37,655 nt of DNA, taken from the NCBI GenBank assembly GCA_012520195.1, contig JAAYOS010000131.1, positions 1 to 37,655 on the forward strand, in the 5' to 3' direction. Position 1 is the first letter of the stretch. The number at the start of each line of letters is the position of its first letter. The DNA comes from Clostridiales bacterium. GTDB lineage: Bacteria; Bacillota; Clostridia; Oscillospirales; JAAYOS01. The notes under the pieces are model-generated. The model saw only the letters and a program-made list of their open reading frames with translations. It was not told where the DNA came from and did no database searches. Positions 26,884-33,430 of the stretch are shown here, in pieces. The position numbers were made by a program, and so were the translations under genes.

Positions 26884-27046
26884 CTGTTTCTAAAGGAGTA
26901 ATACTGCATGTAGACAGGCTGAATTCCGCAGCCATTGCATTAGCCCCCATTGCATCAGCTATTGTATAAGTTATTACATCAGCTAATGTGTCAGCCAATG
27001 CATCAGCCATAACATCAGCTATTACATCAGTCATTACATCAGTCAT
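26873..27046 (-). CDS. Candidate second leader ORF made of 12-bp repeats
   Basis: This is a 57-codon open frame with no recognised family. Its first half repeats a four-residue unit of the type [MIL]-[TA]-D-[VA], from the 12-bp DNA repeats; its second half (from about residue 35) is not repetitive. Its ATG shares the last A of the stop codon of the upstream leader ORF (TAATG), a typical coupling arrangement, and it has no Shine-Dalgarno site of its own. Its TGA lies at the end of the 5' arm of the terminator hairpin. A ribosome reaching the stop would cover that arm and favour read-through into the ABC-F gene. Translation is inferred, not shown. Confidence 0.4.
   Translation of the reverse strand: MTDVMTDVIADVMADALADTLADVITYTIADAMGANAMAAEFSLSTCSITPLETVRR
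26951..27046 (-). repeat. Degenerate 12-bp tandem repeat array (about 8 units)
   Basis: Read on the minus strand, eight units of the form ATGACTGATGTA / ATAGCTGATGTT follow each other without spacers, and further decayed units continue to about 26930. The first two units are identical. The period is a multiple of three, and only one of the three minus-strand frames is open through it. Confidence 0.85.
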
Positions 27047-27123
27047 TACATACAAATGCTAATAGAAACGGTATAGCGCTGACAAGACAGCTTCACATTT
27101 CTCAAACGCAGTGTGTCAATCAT
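27046..27123 (-). CDS. Candidate 25-residue leader peptide upstream of the ABC-F gene
   Basis: This short ORF begins MIDTLRLRN and ends SISICM, followed by TAA. AAAGGA (27135-27140) lies 11 nt before its ATG, and a strong promoter places the transcript start about 50 nt upstream. Seen in the sequence: ORF, ribosome site and order promoter-ORF-terminator-ABC-F. Known from other systems: drug-stalled leader peptides control several ABC-F and erm genes. The stalling motif, if any, is not recognised. The first codons lie within an inverted repeat (27065-27136), so initiation may be structure-dependent. Confidence 0.55.
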   Translation of the reverse strand: MIDTLRLRNVKLSCQRYTVSISICM

Positions 27124-27136
27124 CTTGTACCGTTTC
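27065..27136 (-). promoter_or_regulatory. Inverted repeat in the ABC-F leader RNA
   Basis: Arms GAAACGGTA (27065-27073 on the plus strand) and TACCGTTTC (27128-27136), plus CAAGA/TCTTG inside, give 14 bp with a one-sided 9-nt bulge (27074-27082). The structure encloses the leader ORF start and touches its Shine-Dalgarno site. The bulge contains TCAGCG on the RNA strand, complementary to CGCTGA in the terminator 5' arm (26873-26878), so a competing pairing is possible. Confidence 0.45.
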
Positions 27137-27154
27137 CTTTCCAAATCAAATGAT

Positions 27155-27190
27155 ATGTGTATATTGTACCATATGTGTTAATTGTACCAT
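27155..27190 (-). repeat. Two-copy 18-bp tandem duplication carrying the -10 element
   Basis: Two near-identical 18-bp units (27155-27172 and 27173-27190 on the plus strand; each ends in ATTGTACCAT) lie head to tail. On the minus strand each copy contains TGGTACAAT, an extended -10 element. Confidence 0.85.
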
Positions 27191-27209
27191 AGGTATTCTG
27201 AGTTTTCAA
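27181..27209 (-). promoter_or_regulatory. Strong sigma-A promoter of the ABC-F leader
   Basis: On the minus strand TTGAAA (27204-27209) is followed after 17 nt by TACAAT (27181-27186), with a TG one base upstream of the -10. Transcription would begin near 27174, giving a leader of about 395 nt before the ABC-F start. A second extended -10 lies 18 bp downstream in the duplicated unit. Confidence 0.75.
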
Positions 27210-27222
27210 TTAGAATCATTTG

Positions 27223-27246
27223 TGCATCAGTGCATCAGTGCATCGA
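27223..27246. repeat. 8-bp tandem repeat, three copies
   Basis: TGCATCAG occurs at 27223-27230 and 27231-27238, and a third copy with two changes (TGCATCGA) occurs at 27239-27246. It lies just upstream of the ABC-F promoter -35. Confidence 0.7.
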
Positions 27247-27467
27247 ATATGTCGTCCGCTAGATAATGTGTGAAAAATGCGCAAGAATCGAAGTAATGTG
27301 TTAACTATGAGGTGAAAAACAGCAGTTTTATGCGGAATATGCTATAGAATATGCGGTGTGCCACATATCACCTCTAGAAAATCCACACAAACCTCGGGAT
27401 TCTGCGCAAAATCCGTAATATTTGGTGAGGTACGAAAGTCTGTGGGTTAAGTAGGACACACCATGGC
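27247..27467. other. Gene-free spacer with an inverted repeat
   Basis: No credible ORF, tRNA or family match is seen here. The only structure is an inverted repeat of about 10 bp with one bulged base (27305-27315 and 27368-27377, core GAGGTGA/TCACCTC) enclosing about 52 nt, which contains the direct repeat GAATATGC. With the neighbouring arrays it forms part of a 440-bp gene-free, repeat-rich stretch between the short-chain dehydrogenase gene and the ABC-F leader. Confidence 0.5.
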
Positions 27468-27539
27468 AAAGCATTGATCTTAATCAAAGCGTTGATCTTA
27501 ATCAAAACGTTGATCTTAATCAAAGCATTGATCTTTATC
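27468..27539. repeat. 18-bp tandem repeat, four copies
   Basis: Four contiguous 18-bp units of the form AAAGCATTGATCTTAATC start at 27468, 27486, 27504 and 27522, each differing by one or two bases. Every unit junction gives the dyad TTGAT-N4-ATCAA, except that the last copy has TTTATC. The array begins about 28 nt after the stop of the short-chain dehydrogenase gene. There are no spacers, so it is not a CRISPR. Confidence 0.9.
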
Positions 27540-27566
27540 TCTGTTATCGCGTTTAATCTATAAGAA

Positions 27567-28364
27567 TTATTTAATATAAAGCATTCGTATTGCTCGGTTT
27601 ACAATGCCTGCGGGCAGCAACTTTTGAAGGACAGCGAAAAGCTTATACTTTCCTCCAAGTGTGTAAAGTGGCTTTATTCGCCTCTTCTCCGCGATGGATA
27701 AGATTTCTTTGGCTATATCGCTCGGCGAAAGTCCGCCTTGCTCATCCTTCTCCATTATTGAAACTGCTTTTTCTATCTGTCCGCCATACAGGTCATCCCC
27801 CGCAGCATTCTTTTGTCTGGCGGCGGTAAAGTCAGTTTTCACATCGCCTGGCATTACGGCACAGACTGAAATACCAAAGTCCTTTAGCTCGTTTGCCAGT
27901 GCAAGCGAAAAGGAGTTGATTGCAGCTTTGGACGCCGAATAAAATGACTGAAAAGGGATCGGGAAAATGGCAGCAGCAGAGCTTACATTGATTACTCTTC
28001 CACGGCTCCCACGGAGTAGCGGTGTTGCTAGACGGATACATCTATGTACACCGAAGAAGTTCACATCAAAAAGCTCTATAGCGTCCTTAGCTGACGTGAA
28101 CTCAACAGCTCCCGAAATACCAAATCCCGCATTGTTGATGAGAACATCAATCCGCCCCGATTCATCTTTTACACGTTCAAAGGCAGAAGCGACCTGACTA
28201 TCATCGGTGATATCGGTAGGCACATGTATGATGTTTTCAGTACTTTTCAACTCTCCTGCGCTGCGGCTTAAGTTAAATACGGTGTATCCCTTTTCCGCAA
28301 AAAGTGAGACGAGCTCTCTGCCAATACCTCTCGAACCACCTGTAATAACGGCTGTCCTCTTCAT
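27567..28364 (-). CDS. Short-chain dehydrogenase/reductase, possibly a 3-ketosphinganine-type reductase
   Basis: This 265-residue classical SDR has the cofactor motif TGGSRGIG, NNAG (LINNAGFGISG), the catalytic Ser and FYSASKAA (Y-x3-K), and PG after the active site. The C-terminal YKLFAVLQKLLPAG segment is amphipathic and could touch the membrane or a lipid substrate. The start ATG 28362-28364 has GAGGG 9 nt upstream and follows the stop of the synthase gene by 5 nt, so the two are co-translated. The pairing with a serine-palmitoyltransferase-like enzyme suggests reduction of its 3-keto product; this is inference. On its own it could be any NAD(P)H-dependent SDR. Confidence 0.85.
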   Translation of the reverse strand: MKRTAVITGGSRGIGRELVSLFAEKGYTVFNLSRSAGELKSTENIIHVPTDITDDSQVASAFERVKDESGRIDVLINNAGFGISGAVEFTSAKDAIELFDVNFFGVHRCIRLATPLLRGSRGRVINVSSAAAIFPIPFQSFYSASKAAINSFSLALANELKDFGISVCAVMPGDVKTDFTAARQKNAAGDDLYGGQIEKAVSIMEKDEQGGLSPSDIAKEILSIAEKRRIKPLYTLGGKYKLFAVLQKLLPAGIVNRAIRMLYIK

Positions 28365-28369
28365 ACGCT

Positions 28370-29620
28370 TCAACCCTCATGCAACGGTGATGTGGCATCC
28401 TCTTCTAAACCAGATGTATCTTGACCCGAAGCCGAACTCTCATACGCTTTGAATGTTTCAAAAATGATGTCCATTGCTTCATCGAGAAGAGGCTCAGTAT
28501 GTGATGCCATGTAGCTCGTACGTAACAGGCACTCATTTGGAGGTGTGGCTGGAGGTAGTACCGGATTGACATAAACGCCTGCGTCATAAAGCATCTTTGC
28601 TTTTACCAAAGTAGCCTCAGGGGTATATGTGTAAAGCGGTATTATTGGAGTAATTCCGTAGTTTGACTCCCTGATGCTTATTCCGCGCTCCTTTAGGCCT
28701 CTTCTGACATAATCGGAAATCTCAATGAGCCTCTCCTGTCGCTCCGGCTCTCTTTTTAGAATGCGCAAAGCTTGCAAAGCACATGCAGCATTTGAAGGGG
28801 GTATGGAAGCACAAAAGATAAACGGGCGTGAATTATGCCTAACGTAATCGACAACGTAGCTATCAGCGGCCATATAACCGCCTAAGCTCGCCAGCGATTT
28901 ACTGAATGTTCCCATAAGGATATCGACCTCGTCTGTAAGTCCAAAGTATTCAGCTGTTCCCCGTCCGCCGCGGCCGAGGACACCTAATCCGTGTGCATCA
29001 TCGACCATTGTCCTTGCTCCGTACTCCTTTGCCAGTCTGACAATTTCCGGGAGGTTGCAGACATCGCCCCCCATGCTGAATACGCCATCGGTCACAATTA
29101 GCTTACCAGCATCCCGGGGCACCGATTGGAGAAGCCTTTCCAGATCCGCCATGTCGTTATGCTTATACCTGAGCATTTTCGCATAACTCAGCCTGCAGCC
29201 GTCATATATGCTAGCATGGTTCTCCCTATCGCAGAAGATGTAATCGCCTCGTGATGCAATAGCACTTATGATGCCCAGATTGCTCTGATAACCAGTCGAA
29301 AAAGTCATAACAGACTCTTTACCAAGAAATTCGGCCAGCTCTTCTTCAAGTTCGAGGTGCATCATTAGTGTTCCGTTCAGAAATCTTGAGCCGGAGCAGC
29401 CCGATCCGTATTTCTCGATAGCCTTTATTCCAGCTTCAATGACCTCGGGATGTACTGTCAGTCCAAGGTAGTTGTTTGAGCCAAGCATAATACGGCGAGC
29501 ACCTTCCATCACAACCTCTACATCCTGTCGGGATTGCAGGGCGTGGAAATATGGATAGACACCCATCTCTCTTACGTCATTTGCCATAGTATAATTTACA
29601 CACTTTTCGAACAATTCCAT
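28370..29620 (-). CDS. Alpha-oxoamine synthase, serine-palmitoyltransferase-like
   Basis: This 416-residue PLP enzyme condenses an amino acid with an acyl-thioester. Seen: GVYPYF near the N-terminus, LGSNNYLGLT, GSGCSGSRFLNGT (72-84), H135 in CDRENHAS, VDDAHGLGVLG, the PLP lysine K241 in GTFSKSLASLGG, and NPVLPPATPPNE. These segments, as I recall them, fit bacterial serine palmitoyltransferases better than BioF or Kbl, which differ at the GSGCSGSRFLNG and GVYPYF positions. No bio or threonine-catabolism gene is nearby. AGGTGAG precedes the ATG. It is the first gene of an operon with an SDR. The C-terminal tail after about 395 is low-complexity and acidic. Substrate (serine, cysteate, alanine or glycine) is not determined. 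Confidence 0.85.
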   Translation of the reverse strand: MELFEKCVNYTMANDVREMGVYPYFHALQSRQDVEVVMEGARRIMLGSNNYLGLTVHPEVIEAGIKAIEKYGSGCSGSRFLNGTLMMHLELEEELAEFLGKESVMTFSTGYQSNLGIISAIASRGDYIFCDRENHASIYDGCRLSYAKMLRYKHNDMADLERLLQSVPRDAGKLIVTDGVFSMGGDVCNLPEIVRLAKEYGARTMVDDAHGLGVLGRGGRGTAEYFGLTDEVDILMGTFSKSLASLGGYMAADSYVVDYVRHNSRPFIFCASIPPSNAACALQALRILKREPERQERLIEISDYVRRGLKERGISIRESNYGITPIIPLYTYTPEATLVKAKMLYDAGVYVNPVLPPATPPNECLLRTSYMASHTEPLLDEAMDIIFETFKAYESSASGQDTSGLEEDATSPLHEG

Positions 29621-29683
29621 GATGGTCTCACCTTTTCACTTTTAATTCTCATTTTTACTTAAAAATACTTAACTATCAGACCT

Positions 29684-29712
29684 AGTATAGCACCGGTAGA
29701 GGTAGAATACAA
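29684..29712 (-). promoter_or_regulatory. Candidate extended -10 promoter of the synthase-SDR operon
   Basis: On the minus strand TTGTAT (29707-29712) is followed after 17 nt by TATACT (29684-29689), with TG one base upstream of the -10. It lies in the 133-nt spacer after the helicase gene. Confidence 0.5.
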
Positions 29713-29753
29713 GTAAGAAAGCCATCAAAAAAAGGGTTAGCACTCACATATTT

Positions 29754-31943
29754 TTACCGCCTTTTTCGTCTCCTTTTTATACTAGGCTTTCTGTTGGTTC
29801 TGCCAGTAGATCTGTCACTGTTTCTACCAGCTGGTTTACCTCCGCTCTTCAGCCCATTAGCTGTACTACTCTGTGTTTTGTTTGCTTGGCTTGTTTGGCT
29901 TGCTTTGCGCTCTTTGCTTACTGTTGTTGCAACGTTGCCCTTTCTAGACACCGATGACACTTCACCGAATCTTCTGAATCTAGATTCGTCGTTCATGAAA
30001 CAGCTATCACAAATTCCAAAAGGATAGTCCCAGCTGAGCTTTTCACCACATAGTCTACATGCCCGCCCGTGAATAGATATTTCGGATATGAGGATGTCGT
30101 TAATTTTATTGGCAGTCTCCAGTTTCTTCTCCCTTATTAGCTCCATAGAAAACGGGGTTCCCATTGTTTTGCTAAATGAATACTTCAGATCCAGGCATTT
30201 GTAGTAATCCTCTAGACCGTAGAGATCTTCGCTTTCGGGTTCGGGCATATAGATTTCCCGACCCTTGCTATATCTGTCACAGTATATCAACCAAAGCGAA
30301 AACACTGCCTCGTTGTCCTCCGAAAATGGGATATTTGTAAGACGCAGCAACTCATCCTTCGAGAAATCCAGGCCGCGGATTCTCAACTCATTTATCAAGT
30401 ACAGAGTACGTGTGATATCTGTCTTTGTAAACAGCGGGCTTGTCTTCATATTTGCCCATATCTTCAACACTTCCATAATATCTGCATCAATGTTTAGCAG
30501 TATCTCAGAGAATCCCAAGTAAGCACGATACAGTTTAGTATTTGGCTCTAATAGCAGTTCATTGATGCCCTCACAGTTCTCACTTGAGAGGACATATCCG
30601 ATATCATAGATGCCCTGCCTGCCCGCACGCCCCGCTATCTGTTTTACCTCATGGGGAAGAAGTCTTCTAACTTCGGTGCCGTCATACTTTGAATCCTCCA
30701 TAAAAATAATCCGTCTGACAGGCAGATTCAGCCCCATGCCTATAGCGTCAGTTGCAACAACCACCTTTGTTTCACCGTTTATGAAGCGCTCAAGCTGAGT
30801 CTTCCGTGTGTTGTAAGGCAGTGCCCCGTATATTACACTTGCTTGAATATCTCTATTAAAGAGTTCACTTGCGATATTCAGAACACTCTTCTTTGAAAAA
30901 ACTACGAGGGCATCCCCCTGTTCTACATCTCTTTCAATATCGTAATCCTTCCTGATGTAGACAAGTTCCGTATTTCTCCTGTGCTCGCTTAACTCATATG
31001 TGTCGCCACATTCTTCAATAATACGCACTAGCAAGTCCAGCGCTTCGGGAGCAGTGCACAGATGAACTTCCTTGGCTCTCGCCCCGAGTATTGCCCGTGT
31101 CCAGGCAAATCCCCTCTGGCTGTCACCGATCATCTGGCATTCATCAATAACGCACACATCGTACTCTTGATGGATATTCATTTTTTCAACTGTGGATGAC
31201 ATATGTTTTGCTTCCGGAATGATATCCTCCTCTTCACCGGTCGTGAGGCTGCAAGGAACTCCGGACGAATTAAGGTTTTCCTGAACTTCAAGGGCAAGAA
31301 GACGCAGCGGTGAGAGGTAGGCACCTGTTTCAGCAGCCTTTAGCCGCAGTAGAGCATGATATGTTTTTCCGGTGTTCGTAAAGCCGTAATGGATGATGAA
31401 ATGTCTCTTCATGCCGCGTGCTAAAGGGTACTCGTCCTTTGGGTGTTTGGGTATAAGAAGGGAGATGTTACTCTTTATATTCTCTTCAATATATATAATC
31501 TGAGCTATTTTTATCAGTGACATGTGCTGTGCAGCTTTTTTGCACGCAGGCAGTGAAAAAAGCTCCTGAATAGTGGGCGCTTTGTTGTCTTTCCGGTACT
31601 CTTCATATCGGTAGACCTCCCACTCGCTTACCAAATCAATGAGTTGAGGCAAGATCTCCATACCGCGACGGTGCTCACGCAGATACTCTTTGCCCTGATT
31701 TGCAGCGTAGGCACTCTGTTTGACAAAATCAGTCATACGGCTTCTAGCCCTATTTATTAATTTCTCCCGCTTGTCAGTCAACTCTGATTGTGACTTGGAG
31801 AGCCTTTTTAGCAATCCGCTCAATTCATCAACAGTATTTCGATATCGTTGAACCTTGCACTTTTCAGGCTTGGGATTTTTACCAAGAAACCCTTTGGTTA
31901 TCTCCTGGTGCACTAGTTCATACGCTTCTCGGTAATTGTCCAT
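29754..31943 (-). CDS. Suv3-like DExH RNA helicase with zinc ribbon and basic tail
   Basis: This 729-residue protein has three parts. An N-terminal region of about 180 residues is helical and charged. The helicase core has Walker A GFTNTGKT (187-194), DECQ (267-270), the Suv3-like MIGDSQRGFAWTRAILGA and the motif VI region QIAGRAGRQG. The C-terminal part has C629, C632, C645 and C648 in two CxxC pairs, then a tail of about 70 residues rich in Ser, Thr, Lys and Arg. Suv3 enzymes unwind RNA in mitochondrial degradosomes; related Firmicute proteins are poorly characterised. AGAGGA lies upstream of the ATG. The gene stands alone between folC and the synthase operon. RNA decay or ribosome maturation is an inference. 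Confidence 0.85.
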   Translation of the reverse strand: MDNYREAYELVHQEITKGFLGKNPKPEKCKVQRYRNTVDELSGLLKRLSKSQSELTDKREKLINRARSRMTDFVKQSAYAANQGKEYLREHRRGMEILPQLIDLVSEWEVYRYEEYRKDNKAPTIQELFSLPACKKAAQHMSLIKIAQIIYIEENIKSNISLLIPKHPKDEYPLARGMKRHFIIHYGFTNTGKTYHALLRLKAAETGAYLSPLRLLALEVQENLNSSGVPCSLTTGEEEDIIPEAKHMSSTVEKMNIHQEYDVCVIDECQMIGDSQRGFAWTRAILGARAKEVHLCTAPEALDLLVRIIEECGDTYELSEHRRNTELVYIRKDYDIERDVEQGDALVVFSKKSVLNIASELFNRDIQASVIYGALPYNTRKTQLERFINGETKVVVATDAIGMGLNLPVRRIIFMEDSKYDGTEVRRLLPHEVKQIAGRAGRQGIYDIGYVLSSENCEGINELLLEPNTKLYRAYLGFSEILLNIDADIMEVLKIWANMKTSPLFTKTDITRTLYLINELRIRGLDFSKDELLRLTNIPFSEDNEAVFSLWLIYCDRYSKGREIYMPEPESEDLYGLEDYYKCLDLKYSFSKTMGTPFSMELIREKKLETANKINDILISEISIHGRACRLCGEKLSWDYPFGICDSCFMNDESRFRRFGEVSSVSRKGNVATTVSKERKASQTSQANKTQSSTANGLKSGGKPAGRNSDRSTGRTNRKPSIKRRRKRR

Positions 31944-32041
31944 AGAATCCTCTTTCTCGAAAAGTTATTGTATAGCATAATATCTGTCTAAACACGTCTA
32001 ATTATGATTGCTTAATTTTTTATTCCATATTTTATAACTTA

Positions 32042-32065
32042 GGCCATGGGGTATCCCCCATGGCC
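32042..32065. terminator. Perfect hairpin downstream of folC
   Basis: Ten base pairs (GGCCATGGGG / CCCCATGGCC) enclose a 4-nt loop, 9 nt after the folC stop. There is no U-run on either strand, so termination efficiency is uncertain. It may act as a 3' RNA-stabilising stem instead. Confidence 0.5.
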
Positions 32066-32074
32066 AAGTGAAGT

Positions 32075-33406
32075 TTATCGGTTGCAATCTTTACCCGAGG
32101 CTTTCTGATCCGTCTCTTTGAGGCCTCTTATGTATGTTTTGGCTTCACCAATTAGATAGAGAGAGCCACATATCAGTACCATTCCGTTCTCTCCAGCCAT
32201 CTCAAAAGCCTTATCTACTGCCTTCTCAATTGACGGCTCAGTTACAACATCGTCACAGTACTTCTCGGCAATCTCCGCTGCACTTTTTGCATCCAAAGCC
32301 CGAGGACTATCCGGCGTAGTAGCAACAAATTTAGAGCTTCTCCGTGCCACCTCAGGTATGCAGTACTCGTAGTCTTTATCTGCAAGCATGCCCATGACTG
32401 TTATGATTTCTCTGTTTTCGAACAGTTTATCAACTGCCGTTGTCAATGCACGAACTGAATCTTCATTGTGCGCTGCATCGATTACGCAATATGGTGATTC
32501 AAATACCTGCTCAAGCCTTCCAACCCACTGTGTCTGTGCAATCCCTTTAGCAATTATCTCGTCCGTTACGTTGTATCCTCGTGCTGCCAGGGCTCTTCCT
32601 GCCTCAATTACACTAATCGCATTGTATACCTGATGAATGCCCATCAGGGGTACAGTGGTCTCAATGCCATTATACGAGAACCGTGAACCAAACAGTCCTG
32701 TGTCTATTACTCTTAATTCATCCTCACTGGGCAAGATGAAATTGGCATTTCGCTCCTCACAGATATCTCTGATTTTCTCAAGAGCTTCGTTATTCTGATG
32801 GATATAACACACCACATCAGAGCCCGGCTTTACTATTCCGCACTTTTCCCAGGCAATCTGACTTAGAGAATCACCCAGATAGCGGGTATGGTCAAAGGAA
32901 ATAGACATAATCATGGCAACTTCGGGTGGATCAATAACATTTGTCGCGTCCAGTCTTCCCCCCATCCCCACCTCAAGGGAAACAAAATCACATTTGTTGT
33001 GGGCCCAATAGTCAAATGCCATAGCGGTGAGGAGCTCAAACTCGGTAGGATGCAGCATCCCCTTATCCAACATATCTTGAATATGGTTTTTAGTTTTCTG
33101 TGTAAACCTGACGAGATCGTCGTCTGAGATGGAAGTGTTGTTAATCTGCATCCTCTCATTGAACCTCTCTAGGTAGGGGGATATAAATAGACCTGTTTTG
33201 TATCCTGCCGTAATCAGCACCGACCCCATCATAGAGGTTGCGCTGCCCTTTCCGTTGGTTCCGGCCACGTGGACGTACTTCATTGATTTGTGTGGATTTC
33301 CCATTTCATTGAGAAGATTCTCGATACGTAGAAGACCAGGCTTTGTCGAGAACTTCTTGGTCCCATGGATATATTGAAGAGCTTCGGTGTAGTTCAAATT
33401 CCTCAT
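32075..33406 (-). CDS. folC: Bifunctional folylpolyglutamate synthase/dihydrofolate synthase
   Basis: This 443-residue Mur-ligase-family enzyme adds glutamate to folates (and to dihydropteroate). It has the P-loop VHVAGTNGKGSATS, the SPYLERFNERMQIN segment, EVGMGGRLDATN and the C-terminal DAAHNEDSV. AAAGGA lies just before the ATG. It starts 24 nt after valS, and valS-folC is a conserved Firmicute pair. Length is normal. Confidence 0.95.
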   Translation of the reverse strand: MRNLNYTEALQYIHGTKKFSTKPGLLRIENLLNEMGNPHKSMKYVHVAGTNGKGSATSMMGSVLITAGYKTGLFISPYLERFNERMQINNTSISDDDLVRFTQKTKNHIQDMLDKGMLHPTEFELLTAMAFDYWAHNKCDFVSLEVGMGGRLDATNVIDPPEVAMIMSISFDHTRYLGDSLSQIAWEKCGIVKPGSDVVCYIHQNNEALEKIRDICEERNANFILPSEDELRVIDTGLFGSRFSYNGIETTVPLMGIHQVYNAISVIEAGRALAARGYNVTDEIIAKGIAQTQWVGRLEQVFESPYCVIDAAHNEDSVRALTTAVDKLFENREIITVMGMLADKDYEYCIPEVARRSSKFVATTPDSPRALDAKSAAEIAEKYCDDVVTEPSIEKAVDKAFEMAGENGMVLICGSLYLIGEAKTYIRGLKETDQKASGKDCNR

Positions 33407-33430
33407 TTCCTTTCGACCATGTCTACATGT

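Noticed and set aside
26781-26909. In-frame N-terminal extension of the ABC-F protein (start MQYYSFRN)
   Set aside because: It runs through the terminator hairpin, has no Shine-Dalgarno site, and the family begins at MLDIKNISIT, which has GGAG upstream.
26891-26913. Plus-strand AAAGGAG followed by ATG-TAG (start-stop element)
   Set aside because: A good ribosome site before a start-stop is striking, but there is no plus-strand promoter or downstream plus-strand gene; it falls opposite the ABC-F leader and is probably chance.
27065-27377. Two inverted repeats about 72 nt long as a pair of miniature mobile elements
   Set aside because: Their sizes match but their sequences are unrelated and no target-site duplications are seen.
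27468-27539. CRISPR-like array
   Set aside because: The 18-bp units are contiguous with no spacers and there are no cas genes in the window.
28370-29620. BioF (8-amino-7-oxononanoate synthase) or Kbl (2-amino-3-ketobutyrate ligase) identity
   Set aside because: No biotin or threonine-degradation genes adjoin it, and motifs such as GSGCSGSRFLNGT fit serine palmitoyltransferase better; not fully excluded without a phylogeny.
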